6,464 bases of DNA from Methanosarcinales archaeon (GTDB taxonomy: Archaea; Nanobdellota; Nanobdellia; Woesearchaeales; CG1-02-33-12), in NCBI GenBank assembly GCA_017610505.1, contig JAFCBX010000063.1, positions 1 to 6,464 of the forward strand. The letters run 5' to 3'. Within the stretch, counting starts at the first letter, position 1. Every line of letters starts with the position of its first letter. This document shows positions 5,471 through 6,464 of this stretch, in pieces. Under the pieces are notes generated by a model. The model saw nothing but the letters and a program-made list of their open reading frames with translations. It had not been told where the DNA came from and searched no databases. The translations under genes were made by a program, and so were the position numbers.

Positions 5471-5704
5471 CCAATGATATTATTATCTTAAAATATTTGC
5501 TCAGGAAATGATTTTAATGTAAAGAATTTGCTTGTTTTGCGCTGTTTTGTTTTCAAAAGGTTGTAAAATTCTTAATCATTTAAAAATCTGTAAGCATACC
5601 TGACTGGTAATGATTTTTTTTATTTTAATTTCCTCGCCGAGAAATTATTTGTTTCTTTTAGTTACGATTTTTATATCGTGATTTACCATATAAAATATTT
5701 AAAA

Positions 5705-5748
5705 GTGTTCATTAGCAATAGAAACATTTATATATTATGAATGAACAC
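5705..5748. repeat. Perfect 9-bp inverted repeat flanking the ATPase TATA box
   Basis: GTGTTCATT (5705-5713) and AATGAACAC (5740-5748) are exact reverse complements separated by 26 nt. The repeat is centred at 5726-5727, at the upstream edge of the TATA box (5727-5736). The right arm lies between the TATA box and the expected start at 5757. This is the layout of a repressor operator that would block TBP or polymerase. The binder is unknown. Confidence 0.6.
5727..5736 (+). promoter_or_regulatory. TATA box of the AAA_14 ATPase gene
   Basis: TTTATATATT is preceded by the purine-rich GAAACA (5721-5726), a possible BRE. The box centre is about 26 nt before the ATG at 5757, so transcription would begin at or next to the start codon and give a leaderless mRNA. 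Confidence 0.7.
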
Positions 5749-5756
5749 CTATTGGT

Positions 5757-6464
5757 ATGATACTAAGAAAAACACTAAAGAAACTTGTAAAGCTGCAAAA
5801 AGATGAACTTAAAAAGCATAGCAAAGGAGTAAAAAGAGAATTGATAAACTCCCTAAATATGAGAGTGCCCCACATATTAGTAATTTCAGGCATAAGAAGG
5901 TGCGGGAAAAGCACACTTTTGAAGCAGATTACAGAGAAATTAGACAACTTCTATTACTTCAATTTTGAGGATCCAAGAGCACTGGATTTTGAGGTTTCTG
6001 ATTTTGAGAAATTGGATAATGTGTTGCATGAAGTATATGGCAGCAGTAATTACTACTTATTTGATGAAATTCAGAATGTTGGGGAATGGGAGAGATTTGT
6101 TAGGAAAATGCAGGATTCAAAAAAGAAGTTTGTCATAACTGGTTCAAATGCCTCTATGTTAAGCAGGGAATTAGGAACAAAGCTTACAGGAAGGCATTTG
6201 ATAAATGAACTTTTTCCTTTTTCTTACCAGGAGATGTTAAAATTAAAAGGGAAAAAACCATCTATACCTTCTTTTATGGATTATTTCAATATGGGCGGAT
6301 TTCCTGAATATCTTAAGTATGATGATGTAACGATTCTTCAGCAGGTTTTTAATGACATAATTTTGAGGGATATTGTGGTCAGGTATGGTTTAAAAAATGC
6401 AAAGACCGTTAAGGAACTCGCAATTTATTTATTGACAAATATTGGAAAGGAGTTTTCATACAAT
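5757..6464 (+). CDS. AAA_14-type ATPase (COG1373-like), 3'-partial
   Basis: The frame runs open from the ATG at 5757 to the window edge, giving 236 residues without a stop. It shows the N-terminal half of the AAA_14 (often with DUF4143) family: a basic N-terminus, Walker A GIRRCGKST (45-53), a YYFNFEDPRAL segment (66-76), Walker B YYLFDEIQN (99-107) with D103/E104, sensor-1-like ITGSNASML (127-135), and TGRHLINELFPFSYQEML (144-161) whose R146 fits the conserved Arg. The end, ILRDIVVRYGLKNAKTVKEL, is the usual entry to the DUF4143 region. These ATPases are abundant in archaea and of uncertain function; a roughly 400-residue protein would be expected. An in-frame stop at 5742-5744 limits the start, and two other ATGs (5737, 5741) are out of frame. 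The leaderless geometry of the TATA box supports 5757. Family call confident, role unknown. Confidence 0.9.
   Translation, partial: MILRKTLKKLVKLQKDELKKHSKGVKRELINSLNMRVPHILVISGIRRCGKSTLLKQITEKLDNFYYFNFEDPRALDFEVSDFEKLDNVLHEVYGSSNYYLFDEIQNVGEWERFVRKMQDSKKKFVITGSNASMLSRELGTKLTGRHLINELFPFSYQEMLKLKGKKPSIPSFMDYFNMGGFPEYLKYDDVTILQQVFNDIILRDIVVRYGLKNAKTVKELAIYLLTNIGKEFSYN

Larger units (their letters stand above)
5350..5704. other. Gene-poor spacer with several inverted repeats
   Basis: I see no convincing coding region on either strand in this stretch between the two divergent accessory genes. It contains a 10-bp stem at 5441-5470, an AAGAATTT/AAATTCTT pair (5522-5529, 5566-5573), an AATCATT/AATGATT pair (5574-5580, 5609-5615) followed by eight T (5614-5621), TAATTTC/GAAATTA (5626-5632, 5641-5647), and ACGAT/ATCGT (5664-5668, 5675-5679). 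Short stems are expected in DNA this AT-rich, so only the first stands out. No C/D-box pair, tRNA or insertion-sequence end was recognised. Confidence 0.6.

Noticed and set aside
5610..5681. Possible 23-residue hydrophobic peptide in the spacer
   Set aside because: It arises from T-rich DNA (Phe, Ile, Leu codons), has no ribosome site, and its supposed promoter is not placed correctly.
5350..5704. C/D-box guide RNA or CRISPR repeats in the spacer
   Set aside because: No RUGAUGA/CUGA pairing at proper spacing and no regularly spaced direct repeats were seen.
5735..5947. 70-codon minus-strand ORF over the start of the ATPase
   Set aside because: It is antisense to the Walker A region of a clear AAA_14 ATPase and overlaps that gene's start.

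Overview
The window looks like a piece of an AT-rich archaeal chromosome, most likely a small-genome (DPANN-type) archaeon. Four things support this. A tRNA-Arg gene carries a T-loop intron bounded by a bulge-helix-bulge-like splice motif. Its 3' CCA is not encoded. The tRNA, truD and the last gene have TATA boxes about 26-28 nt before the presumed transcription start, so two genes would have leaderless or nearly leaderless mRNAs. Bacterial-type Shine-Dalgarno sequences are scarce. The lineage is my inference; nothing here fixes the phylum.

Left part (1-2060): the 3' end of an unrecognised, helix-rich, charged protein is followed 1 nt later by adk (adenylate kinase with a four-Cys zinc LID). 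adk meets truD (tRNA pseudouridine synthase) tail to tail with no intergenic base. truD reads leftward from a TATA element that may also serve the tRNA gene on its other side.

Middle (2084-4467): tRNA-Arg(CCU) with a 42-nt intron in the T loop, then 10 nt later a two-gene rightward unit. The unit encodes a polytopic flippase-like membrane protein (LPG synthase TM / UPF0104 type) and a soluble protein resembling the six-hairpin (alpha/alpha)6-barrel glycosidases. I infer a cell-surface or lipid-linked carbohydrate role for the pair. A T-rich terminator and an unexplained pair of TATA-like boxes follow.

Right part (4468-6464) looks accessory. It holds a leftward Bro-N / DinD-like protein of the phage-antirepressor class, a gene-poor 407-nt spacer with several inverted repeats, and the start of a rightward AAA_14-type ATPase (COG1373-like) that runs off the window. 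The ATPase promoter's TATA box lies inside a perfect 9-bp inverted repeat, a plausible operator. I see no IS element, integrase or CRISPR array.

I did not find a clear new multi-gene system. The best leads are the T-loop intron, the tRNA/flippase junction, the flippase-glycosidase pair, and the palindrome around the ATPase promoter.
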